Shown: positions 43,124 to 51,179 of the stretch, one piece after another | How the letters are laid out: every line of letters begins with the position of its first letter | How positions within the stretch are numbered: the first letter of the stretch is position 1 | NCBI RefSeq assembly: GCF_001561995.1 | Contig: NZ_LLWC01000036.1 | Location: 345,034 to 409,033 of the forward strand | DNA: 64,000 bases | DNA from: Polycladidibacter hongkongensis | Lineage (GTDB): Bacteria > Pseudomonadota > Alphaproteobacteria > Rhizobiales > Stappiaceae | Reading direction: 5' to 3' | The notes under the pieces: model-generated | The model's database searches: none | What the model was told of the DNA's origin: nothing | The model's input: only the letters and a program-made list of their open reading frames with translations | Translations under genes and position numbers: made by a program

Positions 43124-44365
43124 TTATTCTGCGTATTTGATGATTTCGACGAAGCGCGCTTGAGCTTCTTCGACGCTGATGTCTGGGTTGTTGAAGAATT
43201 CAACCCAAAGGTCTTCAAGTTGACCCTGCGTGTCTGGGGTGAAGGTCTGTTCGCCTGATGGCAGAACGTTGTCCAGGTTTTCCAGGATCTTCAGACCTTT
43301 TTGCATGCAGGTGTTGGCAGATGCCATATCCACGTCACCGCGAACTGGAAGCGAACCTTTTTTCAGGTTGAAGCCAACTTGAACTTCTTTTGAAACCAGC
43401 AGGGAAGCCAGTTCCATCTGAGCTTTTACAACCTCAGGCTTGTCGCCATTTGGTTTTGGGAAGAAGAATGCGTCGCCGCCCGTATCCAGCACTGGGTGCA
43501 CACCTAGACCTGGCAGACAGTCGTATTCTTTACCCGCAGTCTGGCCACTTACGGCGAATTCGCCCTGCGCCCAGTCACCCATGATCTGACCACCTGCTTT
43601 ACCGGTGATCACCATATTGGTGGCGTCATTCCATGCGCGGCCAACATAGCCATTATCAACCATAGTGCGTGCTTCGGCGATTGCCTTGAACACTTTGGTC
43701 ATACCTTCGCTGGCAGCCGCTTCAACGCTTTTGTTGATGTAGATGTCTTTGTACATCTGGATGCCGCCCAGTGCGACAACAAAGGTACCGGACATGTCGC
43801 GGATCTGCCAGGTTTCACCACCAACAGCCAGTGGGGTAACACCTGCTTCTTTAAGCTTAGGAGCCGCAGCTGCGAATTCCGACCAGTTCTGCGGAACAGC
43901 CATACCGTTGTTTTCATAAACCGTACGGTTCAGCCACATCCACTGGAAGGAGTGAATGTTTACCGGCACACAGTAAACGCGACCATCGACGGTACAAGCA
44001 TCAAGAAGTTTTTTCGGGCGAATGATGTCGGCCCAGCCTTCTTTTTCTGCCAGCTCGGTAAGATCGGTCATCAGGCCTGCCTTGACCAGATCTTCAGCGT
44101 CGCGGCCAGTTGCAAACTGAGTTGCACCCATAGGGTCGCCACCAGTGATGCGGCTGATGATCATTGGGCGTGCATTACCGCCACCTGCGATTGCACCGTC
44201 AATCCACTTGTTGCCGGATTTATCGAAGGCATCTGCCATGACCTTCACGGCTGCAGCTTCACCACCAGAAGTCCACCAGTGCGTGACTTCCAGCTCGACA
44301 GCTGCTGCAGAGCCTGCTGTTGCCAAGATCGTAGAAGCAGCCAGAAGTCCCTTAATAATTTTCAT
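43124..44365 (-). CDS. Carbohydrate ABC transporter substrate-binding protein
   Basis: Periplasmic receptor of 413 residues, extracellular solute-binding family 1. Signal peptide MKIIKGLLAASTILATAGSAAAVE, then VTHWWTSGGEAAAV typical of glucose/mannose- or glycoside-binding members, with many aromatic residues (WMWLNRTVYENNG, QIMGDWAQGEF) suited to stacking on sugar rings. First gene of an eight-gene leftward operon. Two LacI-type operators lie about 63-110 bp upstream, so a sugar-responsive repressor encoded elsewhere probably controls the operon. Confidence 0.93.
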   Translation of the reverse strand: MKIIKGLLAASTILATAGSAAAVELEVTHWWTSGGEAAAVKVMADAFDKSGNKWIDGAIAGGGNARPMIISRITGGDPMGATQFATGRDAEDLVKAGLMTDLTELAEKEGWADIIRPKKLLDACTVDGRVYCVPVNIHSFQWMWLNRTVYENNGMAVPQNWSEFAAAAPKLKEAGVTPLAVGGETWQIRDMSGTFVVALGGIQMYKDIYINKSVEAAASEGMTKVFKAIAEARTMVDNGYVGRAWNDATNMVITGKAGGQIMGDWAQGEFAVSGQTAGKEYDCLPGLGVHPVLDTGGDAFFFPKPNGDKPEVVKAQMELASLLVSKEVQVGFNLKKGSLPVRGDVDMASANTCMQKGLKILENLDNVLPSGEQTFTPDTQGQLEDLWVEFFNNPDISVEEAQARFVEIIKYAE

Positions 44366-44427
44366 GGATTAACCTCCCAATATGGTTAGGCCGACCTCCC
44401 AAGGTGGCCCCATTTAGAAACTTAGTA

Positions 44428-44443
44428 ATGTTATCGCTTACAT
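44428..44443. promoter_or_regulatory. LacI-family operator, proximal site
   Basis: ATGTTATCGCTTACAT: palindrome with the central CG typical of LacI/GalR regulators, one arm deviating by one base from the distal copy. Centre is 31 bp (three helical turns) from the second site, so two dimers could bind the same face. Confidence 0.7.
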
Positions 44444-44458
44444 TGCTAATTATCTTCA

Positions 44459-44474
44459 ATGTAATCGTTTACAT
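44459..44474. promoter_or_regulatory. LacI-family operator, distal site
   Basis: ATGTAATCGTTTACAT: perfect 6-bp arms (ATGTAA / TTACAT) around the CG-centred core. Upstream of the sugar-binding-protein gene. No LacI-family gene is in the window. Confidence 0.75.
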
Positions 44475-45320
44475 CGACAAATTGTGCTGAGATATGTTTA
44501 GAGTCAAGTATATTTTTGGGCGGCAAATTAAACCTATGCGCGCAGCTTCGTCCCTTACGCCCGACCAAATGAGGCCAAAGCGCACAGGTCGCATATATGT
44601 AGGGCTTTGCCGAACGCGGCGAGCGTTAACAATTTGAGGGCTCGAAGTCTTTAGTATTCAATGACTAAACTTGAGAGCCGTCACTTCAGGACCAAAACGT
44701 TCCGCTTGGTAATTAATTTTCAGAAAGATGGCTTTACAGAAATAAAACCCGAGCATGATTGCGCCCGAACTTATATGCAACGAACATTATCGCGACAATC
44801 TGGCGCGATACCTCTAGAGCAATTCATCTGTGAGATATCAACAATGTACGTAGACAAATGCAAGGAGGCGTGACGCTTACGTATATACCCATATACCTGA
44901 GGCTTATAGGAAATTCCTGATTCTGGTTTGCTATCGAAGGTTTGAGTTTCACTTTTTAACGCACCGGAATCTTGCTGAAATGGCCCGATTTTCGCGCAAC
45001 AGCAGAAATTTGCATGAAACATTTCTACTCTTGGAGACGAGACGACGTATTTCTTTTCACAAAAGAATTTCATCAGTCCTTGGCAAAGCGACTAGCTAAT
45101 CTCAAATCATTAAGCTTGTTCGTATTTGTCAGAGCCGGTGTTCTAGCCTACTCCTCTAAGCGGCCAACCGTGCAAAGCTAGCTTCAAAATCCCGGTTTTG
45201 AACTGCTGCCACTAAAGCGTTTGTCAGACGGCAAGTATTCTGAGCCCACGCGCTTGCATGCCTGTTTGGAGTTCTGGCCAACCCGATATCGCAATCAATA
45301 CGAGTATTCTATAACATTAA
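44475..45320. other. Gene-poor stretch of about 850 bp, possible decayed gene
   Basis: No frame here has both a good ribosome binding site and recognisable sequence. On the plus strand a frame from 44972 runs to a TAG at 45179-45181 and then stays open to 45334, giving about 120 codons with one internal stop; its second half (GFELLPLKRLSDGKYSEPTR) looks protein-like, with plausible composition. It may be a broken gene or chance. The base composition is lower in G+C than the flanking operons, consistent with degraded or acquired DNA. Confidence 0.35.
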
Positions 45321-45324
45321 AACT

Positions 45325-45339
45325 TGACAAGTAATTTCA
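45325..45339. promoter_or_regulatory. IRO-type iron box (RirA-like) overlapping a -35 element
   Basis: TGA-CAAGTAATT-TCA fits the TGA-N9-TCA core of the rhizobial iron-responsive operator bound by RirA. It overlaps a consensus -35 hexamer TTGACA (45324-45329) and lies 55 bp before the siderophore-binding-protein gene, so binding would block the promoter when iron is plentiful. Assigned from motif and context. Confidence 0.5.
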
Positions 45340-45393
45340 TATTTATGTATTGGGGCAATAGATGAAATATTCTTTCAAGTTTAGGAGCCCAAA

Positions 45394-46344
45394 ATGGGAA
45401 ATCGTCGTTTTCTTTCCTCACTCGCTGCCGCCGGTTTCGCGCTGCTTAGCCTTGGTGGCATTGCGCAAGCACGCGACGTACAGCATGAATTGGGCACAAC
45501 AAACGTACCAGACGAGCCAAAGCGCATTGTTGTGCTTGAGTTTTCATTCATTGACAGTCTTGCCGCTGTTGGCGTTGCTCCCGTTGGTCTGACCGATGAT
45601 AACAAGCCAGAGCGTATTACCGAGCAATATCGCGCCATTATCGGTAATGATTTTGTTTCCGTTGGTACGCGTAAGTCTCCTAGCCTTGAGATGATTGCAA
45701 GCTTGCAGCCAGACCTGATTATCGCTGATAAAACACGTCACAGCAGCGCTTATAAGTCTCTTTCAGCCATCGCACCGACTATTGTGCTGGATAGCCTGAC
45801 CGGCGACTACCACAGCGCCCTTGAGCAAGCGCAGGTGATCGGTGATGCTATCGGCAAGTCTGAAGAGATGAAGGCGCGCGTAGCGGCGCATACAGCCCGC
45901 TTTGAAAGCGTAAAAGCAAATGTAGCAAACGCAAAAAAAGAGGGCCGCACCTTTCAATTTGGCGTTGTTAGCTCCCGTGGCCTCTACTTGCATGCACCGC
46001 ATTCATACAACGGCTCTTTGCTGATGGCCCTTGGCTTGCCGCTTTCCCTTAGCGCGGAAGGTGCTGGCGTTTCCTACGAAAGCGCATATGTCAAAACATC
46101 TCTAGAGCAGCTTTCTGAAATTAACCCCGGCGTCTTGCTGCTGGGTCGCTATTCAGAAAACACCGTGACTGATCAATGGAAAGACGAGCCACTCTACAAA
46201 GCGGTTACCGCCGTTAAAGAAGAACAAGTCTACTATGTTTCCGGCCACAACTGGGCACGCCTTCGCGGAATTGTTGCTTCCGAGCTGACTTTCGACGAGC
46301 TGGAAGCTGCATTGGCTAAAGTTGCTGAAAAAACCGGCAAATAA
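45394..46344 (+). CDS. Ferric-siderophore ABC transporter substrate-binding protein (FecB/FepB type)
   Basis: Periplasmic receptor of 316 residues. AGGAG precedes the ATG; signal peptide MGNRRFLSSLAAAGFALLSLGGIAQA. Class III binding-protein features: KRIVVLEFSFIDSLAAVGVAPVG near the N-terminus, SLEMIASLQPDLIIAD, and the two glutamate regions that contact the permeases. First gene of fecBCDE-like operon, so it should take up a ferric hydroxamate, citrate or similar siderophore; the outer-membrane receptor is not in the window. IRO-like box upstream. Confidence 0.92.
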   Translation: MGNRRFLSSLAAAGFALLSLGGIAQARDVQHELGTTNVPDEPKRIVVLEFSFIDSLAAVGVAPVGLTDDNKPERITEQYRAIIGNDFVSVGTRKSPSLEMIASLQPDLIIADKTRHSSAYKSLSAIAPTIVLDSLTGDYHSALEQAQVIGDAIGKSEEMKARVAAHTARFESVKANVANAKKEGRTFQFGVVSSRGLYLHAPHSYNGSLLMALGLPLSLSAEGAGVSYESAYVKTSLEQLSEINPGVLLLGRYSENTVTDQWKDEPLYKAVTAVKEEQVYYVSGHNWARLRGIVASELTFDELEAALAKVAEKTGK

Positions 46345-46346
46345 TT

Positions 46347-47342
46347 ATGGCAAGAGCAAGTATTAAATTGCTCGTGCTTTTGGGGGCACTGCTGGCAACA
46401 GCGGTGCTCTCTTTGCATGTTGGCGGACGGGCGGATGTGGGTATCTCCCAGTTTTTTTCGCTGTTGAGCAACTCTGGCGAGCGTACGCTGCAAGAGTTGG
46501 TTATGCTGGACATCCGCATGCCGAGGACGGTTGTTGCCATTTTGACTGGCATTAATCTGGCAATTGCGGGTGTTATCTTGCAGGCAATTACGCGCAATGC
46601 ACTCGCCTCACCCTCTATTCTTGGCATTAATCAGGGTGCCGCGCTGGGAATGACTTTGGCGGTGCTGCTGCCATCTGTGTTCGTTGTTGGCGTAGAAGCA
46701 ATGGCCATCATTGGCGCTTTGCTGGCTGGTACACTGACATTCGGCTTTTCCGGCGGGTTTCGCGGCAGTATCCGGCCCTTGCCGCTGGTGCTTTCCGGTG
46801 TTGCCGTTGGCGCTTTCTCTTTTGCCATGGTGCGTTTTACGTTCACCTTGGATGACGAGGTCGCGCGCGATGTTATCCTCTGGACGACCGGCGATATTTC
46901 GGGCGTTCGCTGGCACGATACGACAGCCCTCTCGCTCTGGGCATTTGGAGGGATACTCGCGGCCATGTTGATTGCTCACAAGCTTAATCTTCTTGCAATG
47001 GGGGAAGCTGCCGCGCAAGGCGTGGGTGCTGATCCTCGTAAAACCTTGCTGATCGGCGCAGTTATTGCTGCGGGCCTAACCGGCGTTAGTGTTGCAACAG
47101 CGGGGCCGATGGCTTTTGTCGGCTTGGTGGTGCCGCATCTGTGCCGCATAGTTGTGGGGGCGGATCATCGCCGCTTACTGCCGGCGGCGGCTGTTGGGGG
47201 GGCGGTACTGTTGTTGTTCGCAGACGGCCTGTCCAAGCTTGTGGTCGCGCCAGAGGAAGTTCCTGTTGGCGTTATCGCTGCGCTGATTGGCGCACCTTAT
47301 TTTGTCTATCAAGCGCTGTTTTCCAAGGAGCTGGATTTATGA
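46347..47342 (+). CDS. Siderophore ABC transporter permease (FecCD family), first
   Basis: Inner-membrane protein of 331 residues with about nine to ten helices. Typical FecCD blocks: LDIRMPRTVVAILTGINLAIAGVILQAITRNALASPSILGINQGAALG, then GVGADPRKTLLIGAVIAAGLTGVSVATAGPMAFVGLVVPHLCR and the C-terminal GVIAALIGAPYFVYQ. Starts 2 bp after the binding-protein gene and overlaps the next permease by 4 bp. Confidence 0.94.
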   Translation: MARASIKLLVLLGALLATAVLSLHVGGRADVGISQFFSLLSNSGERTLQELVMLDIRMPRTVVAILTGINLAIAGVILQAITRNALASPSILGINQGAALGMTLAVLLPSVFVVGVEAMAIIGALLAGTLTFGFSGGFRGSIRPLPLVLSGVAVGAFSFAMVRFTFTLDDEVARDVILWTTGDISGVRWHDTTALSLWAFGGILAAMLIAHKLNLLAMGEAAAQGVGADPRKTLLIGAVIAAGLTGVSVATAGPMAFVGLVVPHLCRIVVGADHRRLLPAAAVGGAVLLLFADGLSKLVVAPEEVPVGVIAALIGAPYFVYQALFSKELDL

Positions 47343-48367
47343 GCTCTGTCGTCTCGCGCGGCACCCGCGCCCCGTCCCTTCGCTTAGCGATTATATTTAC
47401 CACTTTGGTGATCGCGGTGGCTATGAGCAGCCTGTGGGGGCTGAGTGTCGGTGCATTTCCGCTGTCGTTCCAAGTGGTGATCAATAGCCTGCTGGATCTT
47501 GATGGACCTCAGCAAACATACATGGTGATGGTTTCCCGGTTGCCGCGCTTGGTGCTTGCCTTGCTTTGCGGGGCTGCGTTGGCTATTTCCGGCGTTATTA
47601 TTCAAGGCATTGTCCGCAATCCGCTAGCATCGCCCAAAATTATTGGCATTAACTCAGGCGCTGCCTTTGCTGTGTGCTTGTTGCTTGCTCTGTTGCCACA
47701 AGTTGCCTTGGTTCACATGCCGCTGATTGCAGCCTTGGGCGGAGCGCTTGCTGCCTTTTTGGTGCTCGTTGGTGCACAGTTTCGTGGTGTCTCCCCTTTG
47801 CGCCTTGCGTTAGTTGGCGTTGCCGTTGGCATGCTGTTTGACAGCGGGGTCGACTTTTATCTAGTGGCAAACCACAGCCCGGAACAAGCCGCGCCGATGG
47901 TGTGGCTTACCGGATCGCTCTGGGCGCGCAGCTGGGAGCATGTGGACGCTGTTTGGGCGCTACTTTGTGTTCTTATCATTGTTGGTTACGGGCTTACCCA
48001 TCAACTTGATCTTATCGGCCTTGGTGATGACATGGCCACCAGCCTCGGGCAACGTGTTGCACTCACACGGCTTTTGCTACTTGGCATTGCAACATTGCTT
48101 GCAAGTATCAGTGTTGGTGTTGTTGGCGTGTTGGGCTTTGTCGGCCTGATGGCGCCGCATATGGCCGCGCAGCTGGTGGGCGGCCGGGCGCGGGTTCAGT
48201 TGCCCTGTGCGGCACTGCTTGGAATGCTGCTGGTGATTCTAGCTGATGCTGTGGGCCGGGCCATCGCGCCGCCTATCGAGGTATCTGCAGGGGTGCTAAC
48301 CGCCTTGTTCGGCGCGCCTTTTTTTGTCTTGCTAATGCTTAAAAACCGCGGGGATCTGCAGCAATGA
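47339..48367 (+). CDS. Siderophore ABC transporter permease (FecCD family), second
   Basis: Partner permease of 342 residues. The ATG at 47339 overlaps the preceding stop (ATGA); the longer frame back to 47141 is read inside the first permease and is spurious. Same family blocks: SRLPRLVLALLCGAALAISGVIIQGIVRNPLASPKIIGINSGAAFAV, GVLGFVGLMAPHMAAQLVG, and AGVLTALFGAPFFVLL. Two different permeases imply a heterodimer channel as in FecCD or FhuB. Confidence 0.94.
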   Translation: MSSVVSRGTRAPSLRLAIIFTTLVIAVAMSSLWGLSVGAFPLSFQVVINSLLDLDGPQQTYMVMVSRLPRLVLALLCGAALAISGVIIQGIVRNPLASPKIIGINSGAAFAVCLLLALLPQVALVHMPLIAALGGALAAFLVLVGAQFRGVSPLRLALVGVAVGMLFDSGVDFYLVANHSPEQAAPMVWLTGSLWARSWEHVDAVWALLCVLIIVGYGLTHQLDLIGLGDDMATSLGQRVALTRLLLLGIATLLASISVGVVGVLGFVGLMAPHMAAQLVGGRARVQLPCAALLGMLLVILADAVGRAIAPPIEVSAGVLTALFGAPFFVLLMLKNRGDLQQ

Positions 48368-49173
48368 GTATCCAACTGCACAATGTCACGGCTGGCTATG
48401 ACGGCTTTAAACTCTCCCCGATCTCGCTGGAGCTTGAACGCGGCAGCCTATGTGCGCTGATTGGCCCGAACGGTTGTGGCAAGTCAACATTGCTGAAAAC
48501 AATCGCCCGGGTTCTGCAGCCACTTAGCGGCGAAATCACCGTTGGCGGCTTGAACAGCAAAACCTGTGGTAGCAAGGCTCTAGCGCGTACCTTGTCGTTT
48601 CAACCGCAGCATCCAGTGGTGCCGCCGGCGATCACAGTCGAGCAGCTTGTAGGTTACGGGCGGGCACCACATCAGTCGCTGTTTGGTATCGCCAGCAAGG
48701 CCGATAAAGAGGCGGTCCAGGCGGCAATGGCGCAGGTGGGTCTTAGCGCTTTTGCCGACAGGCGTTTGAGTGCTTTGTCAGGCGGTCAGCGACAGCGCGC
48801 ATTTATCGCCATGTCTCTTGCGCAAGAGGCCCCTTACATCTTATTGGATGAGCCAACAGCGTTTTTGGATGTGAAGTACCAGTTTGAAACACTGGATCTC
48901 CTGCAGCATCTTCATGACTTGGGGCGCACTTGTATTGTGGTTCTGCATGATATCGCTCAGGCCGCGCGCTATGCAGACGATCTGGTGATCATGCGCGAAG
49001 GGCAAGTCTATGCCCAAGGGGCGCCAAAGGATGTGGTAAGCGAAGAAATGCTGCATAATGTTTACGGTGTAAATGCGCAAATTTATGCGGATCCGGAAAG
49101 CGGCACGCCAGCGCTATCGCCGCGGGTAAAGCGCGCTGAGGCACAGAAGCCACTTTCGTTGGCGGCAGAATAA
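48364..49173 (+). CDS. Siderophore ABC transporter ATP-binding protein (FecE/FepC type)
   Basis: ATPase of 269 residues. Walker A GPNGCGKST, Q-loop FQPQHP, signature [17 protein letters not shown], Walker B YILLDEPTAFLDVKYQ and H-loop HDIAQAARYADD are all present. Overlaps the permease stop by 4 bp, ending the four-gene operon. Two back-to-back hairpins follow before the convergent urease operon. Confidence 0.94.
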   Translation: MSIQLHNVTAGYDGFKLSPISLELERGSLCALIGPNGCGKSTLLKTIARVLQPLSGEITVGGLNSKTCGSKALARTLSFQPQHPVVPPAITVEQLVGYGRAPHQSLFGIASKADKEAVQAAMAQVGLSAFADRRLSALSGGQRQRAFIAMSLAQEAPYILLDEPTAFLDVKYQFETLDLLQHLHDLGRTCIVVLHDIAQAARYADDLVIMREGQVYAQGAPKDVVSEEMLHNVYGVNAQIYADPESGTPALSPRVKRAEAQKPLSLAAE

Positions 49174-49193
49174 TCACCTGCAAGGGCGCTCCC

Positions 49194-49264
49194 GCAAGCA
49201 ACCCGGCATAGCCGGAGCTTGCGCTGACAATGGGATCCGCATTTGCCGCAGGGCAAAGCGGATC
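49194..49264. terminator. Two tandem hairpins between convergent operons
   Basis: First: GCAAGC...GCTTGC enclosing CCGGC-ATA-GCCGG (49194-49222). Second: GATCCGC-a-TTTGCC-GCAG-GGCAAA-GCGGATC (49234-49264), a 13-bp stem with one bulged A. They lie between the siderophore ATPase stop and the ureG stop and should end transcription from both sides, although neither has a strong T-run. Confidence 0.6.
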
Positions 49265-49292
49265 GCCGCTTGCATCCCCCAAGGGAGATTGA

Positions 49293-49937
49293 TTACAGCT
49301 CAGGCTCTGCCAATAGGTGCGGCAGAGGCAAACCACCGGTTTGCGCAAGAAACCTGAGAACCTCGTCAAGGCCAAGGCCCGTTTTCATATCAGTGAACGC
49401 ATGGGGGCGGCCCTTGCGCTGCGTTTTTACATCACGGTCCATCACGGCAATATCAGCCCCCACATGAATGGCCAAATCAGCCTTATTTATAATCAGCATA
49501 TCCGAGCGGGTTATCCCCGGGCCGCCTTTGCGGGGGATTTCTTCGCCCTGACACACCGAGATCACGTAGAGGGTAATATCTGCAAGATCAGGTGAGAAGG
49601 TCGCGGCCAGATTATCACCACCTGATTCAATCAGCACCATATCCAGATCCGGAAACCGCTCGACCAGCCTGTCAATTGCCCGCAGGTTTAAGGAGGCATC
49701 CTCGCGAATGGCTGTGTGGGGGCAACCGCCTGTTTCAACCCCTATCACCCGATCTGAACTCAGCGCTTGCGCACGAACCAACGCCTCTGCATCTTCCTTG
49801 GTGTAGATATCGTTAGTGATAACCGCGAGAGACAAGTGGTCACGCAGGTGACGACAAATTTGCTCGGTCAGCGCCGTTTTTCCCGAGCCGACAGGCCCGC
49901 CAATGCCCACACGCAGTGGACCGCAGTTGGTGTTCAT
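49293..49937 (-). CDS. ureG: Urease accessory GTPase UreG
   Basis: SIMIBI-class GTPase of 214 residues that delivers nickel to urease. P-loop GGPVGSGKT (about 13-21), then [27 protein letters not shown] with the conserved Cys-Pro-His nickel motif, [13 protein letters not shown], and the guanine-specific NKAD (INKADLA). The start at 49937 overlaps the ureF end by 4 bp; the longer frame back to 50144 lies inside ureF and is rejected. Last gene of the urea operon. Confidence 0.96.
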   Translation of the reverse strand: MNTNCGPLRVGIGGPVGSGKTALTEQICRHLRDHLSLAVITNDIYTKEDAEALVRAQALSSDRVIGVETGGCPHTAIREDASLNLRAIDRLVERFPDLDMVLIESGGDNLAATFSPDLADITLYVISVCQGEEIPRKGGPGITRSDMLIINKADLAIHVGADIAVMDRDVKTQRKGRPHAFTDMKTGLGLDEVLRFLAQTGGLPLPHLLAEPEL

Positions 49938-50665
49938 GAGCGATATATCCTTGTAGGTGCCTCGGCATGGGCCATGGCGGCAATTTCGTTGACAAGGGCG
50001 CAGCTGCCTAGCGCATCCAAAGGTGCCATTTCTGCTCTTTGTGCTTGCTCTTTCAGGTAGGGGCCCAGCATCTGCATGGTGGTTAGGGCATCTTGCTGGC
50101 CCATTGGCAAGGCCCGCTGGATAACGCCAATCAGATTGGCGCAAAAGCTATGCGCATAAGCCACAAGCAATGGCTGGAGTTGAACTACACAACAAGCGGC
50201 GGCTGCCCCCGCCACAACGGGAAGCGGCACCTGTGGCAAGCGTGTCAGCTGACGCATGGCCTGAGCCTCGCCCACCCATGGCAACGCAGCCTGTAAGAAG
50301 CTTGCCCCTTGCTCGCATGTTTCAAGCAGCCTCTCTTCGCAGGAACACAAGGCAACTGCCAGATTGGCTATGTCGGCCAATTCGCTGCTAATCTCATCGT
50401 ATGAACATACCGCTTTGGCCGCATGCCAACTGTGCGTGGCAAGTACGAGGTCGTTATAGCACGCCCCGTTTTCCAATAGTTGTTGCAAGGTGGCCGCAAC
50501 CTCACGCGGCCAGCGCAGGGTGCCACTGGCGATCGCCGTTTCCAGACCATGGCTAAATGCGAAACCGCCGGTGGGGAAGAAGGGCGAAAACCAGCTTTGC
50601 AGCGTGGCCTGTTGTGTGAGTGGATCAAGCTGTGCGGGCCTAGTGTGCATGGGCGTGCTCACCAT
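49934..50665 (-). CDS. ureF: Urease accessory protein UreF
   Basis: All-helical protein of 243 residues that links UreD and UreG in the nickel-insertion complex. Recognisable by [24 protein letters not shown] near the N-terminus and later [36 protein letters not shown]. Starts at 50665 inside the His-rich 3' end of ureE (26-bp overlap); a second ATG at 50650 is an alternative. Confidence 0.93.
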   Translation of the reverse strand: MVSTPMHTRPAQLDPLTQQATLQSWFSPFFPTGGFAFSHGLETAIASGTLRWPREVAATLQQLLENGACYNDLVLATHSWHAAKAVCSYDEISSELADIANLAVALCSCEERLLETCEQGASFLQAALPWVGEAQAMRQLTRLPQVPLPVVAGAAAACCVVQLQPLLVAYAHSFCANLIGVIQRALPMGQQDALTTMQMLGPYLKEQAQRAEMAPLDALGSCALVNEIAAMAHAEAPTRIYRS

Positions 50666-51179
50666 TCACCTGATTGCTGCTTTTCTCATTGTTACCGCTA
50701 TGTGCGTGGCTATGGCTGGCGTGGTAAGCGCCGCGCAAGGGCGTGAACGGCTCTTCTATGAGGGTCAATGACGCGCCAAGTCCTTCCAGCATATGCCGGA
50801 TGACGTGATCGCGCAGAATAAGGATCCGTTGCGGCTCGATCTGGCAAGGGAGGTGGCGATTTCCCAGATGCCAACACAACTGCGCGTGATGCAGCGTATT
50901 TTGGGCAGTTACTTGAAAAAGCGGCTCGTGTGCGGCCTCGATCAGCAGCGCTGCGCTTTTCCCCACCAACACATCCCCTTGCTGCAATTGATGCGCGCTC
51001 GGCAGATCCACCAGCAGCGGCTCGCGCGCAGCTTCTGGGGTGGTCAGCGGCTGGGCCTGCAACACCTTGCGGCGCAAATGACGCACATCGTGCTCCAGCT
51101 TTATGCGATGTGTTGGCAATGTCGGAGTGATTTGCGGATCGTTGATTTGCGCCCGCAGCAATGTGTCTAATCTCATCAT
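50640..51179 (-). CDS. ureE: Urease accessory nickel chaperone UreE
   Basis: Metallochaperone of 179 residues. N-terminal peptide-binding domain (HRIKLEHDVRHLRR in the expected strand pattern), then the metal domain with LCWHLGNRHLPCQIE and ILRDHVIRHMLEGLGASL. The C-terminus is His-rich (HASHSHAHSGNNEK, ending HAHAH), a nickel-storing tail of the kind seen in Klebsiella UreE. The ATG at 51179 overlaps the last base of the ureC stop codon. Confidence 0.95.
   Translation of the reverse strand: MMRLDTLLRAQINDPQITPTLPTHRIKLEHDVRHLRRKVLQAQPLTTPEAAREPLLVDLPSAHQLQQGDVLVGKSAALLIEAAHEPLFQVTAQNTLHHAQLCWHLGNRHLPCQIEPQRILILRDHVIRHMLEGLGASLTLIEEPFTPLRGAYHASHSHAHSGNNEKSSNQVNGEHAHAH

Noticed and set aside
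44661..44873. 70-codon rightward frame in the gene-poor stretch
   Set aside because: No good ribosome site, no recognisable sequence, and overlapping frames on the other strand are equally long.
47141..47338. Longer N-terminus for the second siderophore permease
   Set aside because: Those 66 codons are the first permease read in another frame, giving a Gly/Arg/Cys-rich sequence; the ATG at 47339 with ATGA overlap is the natural start.
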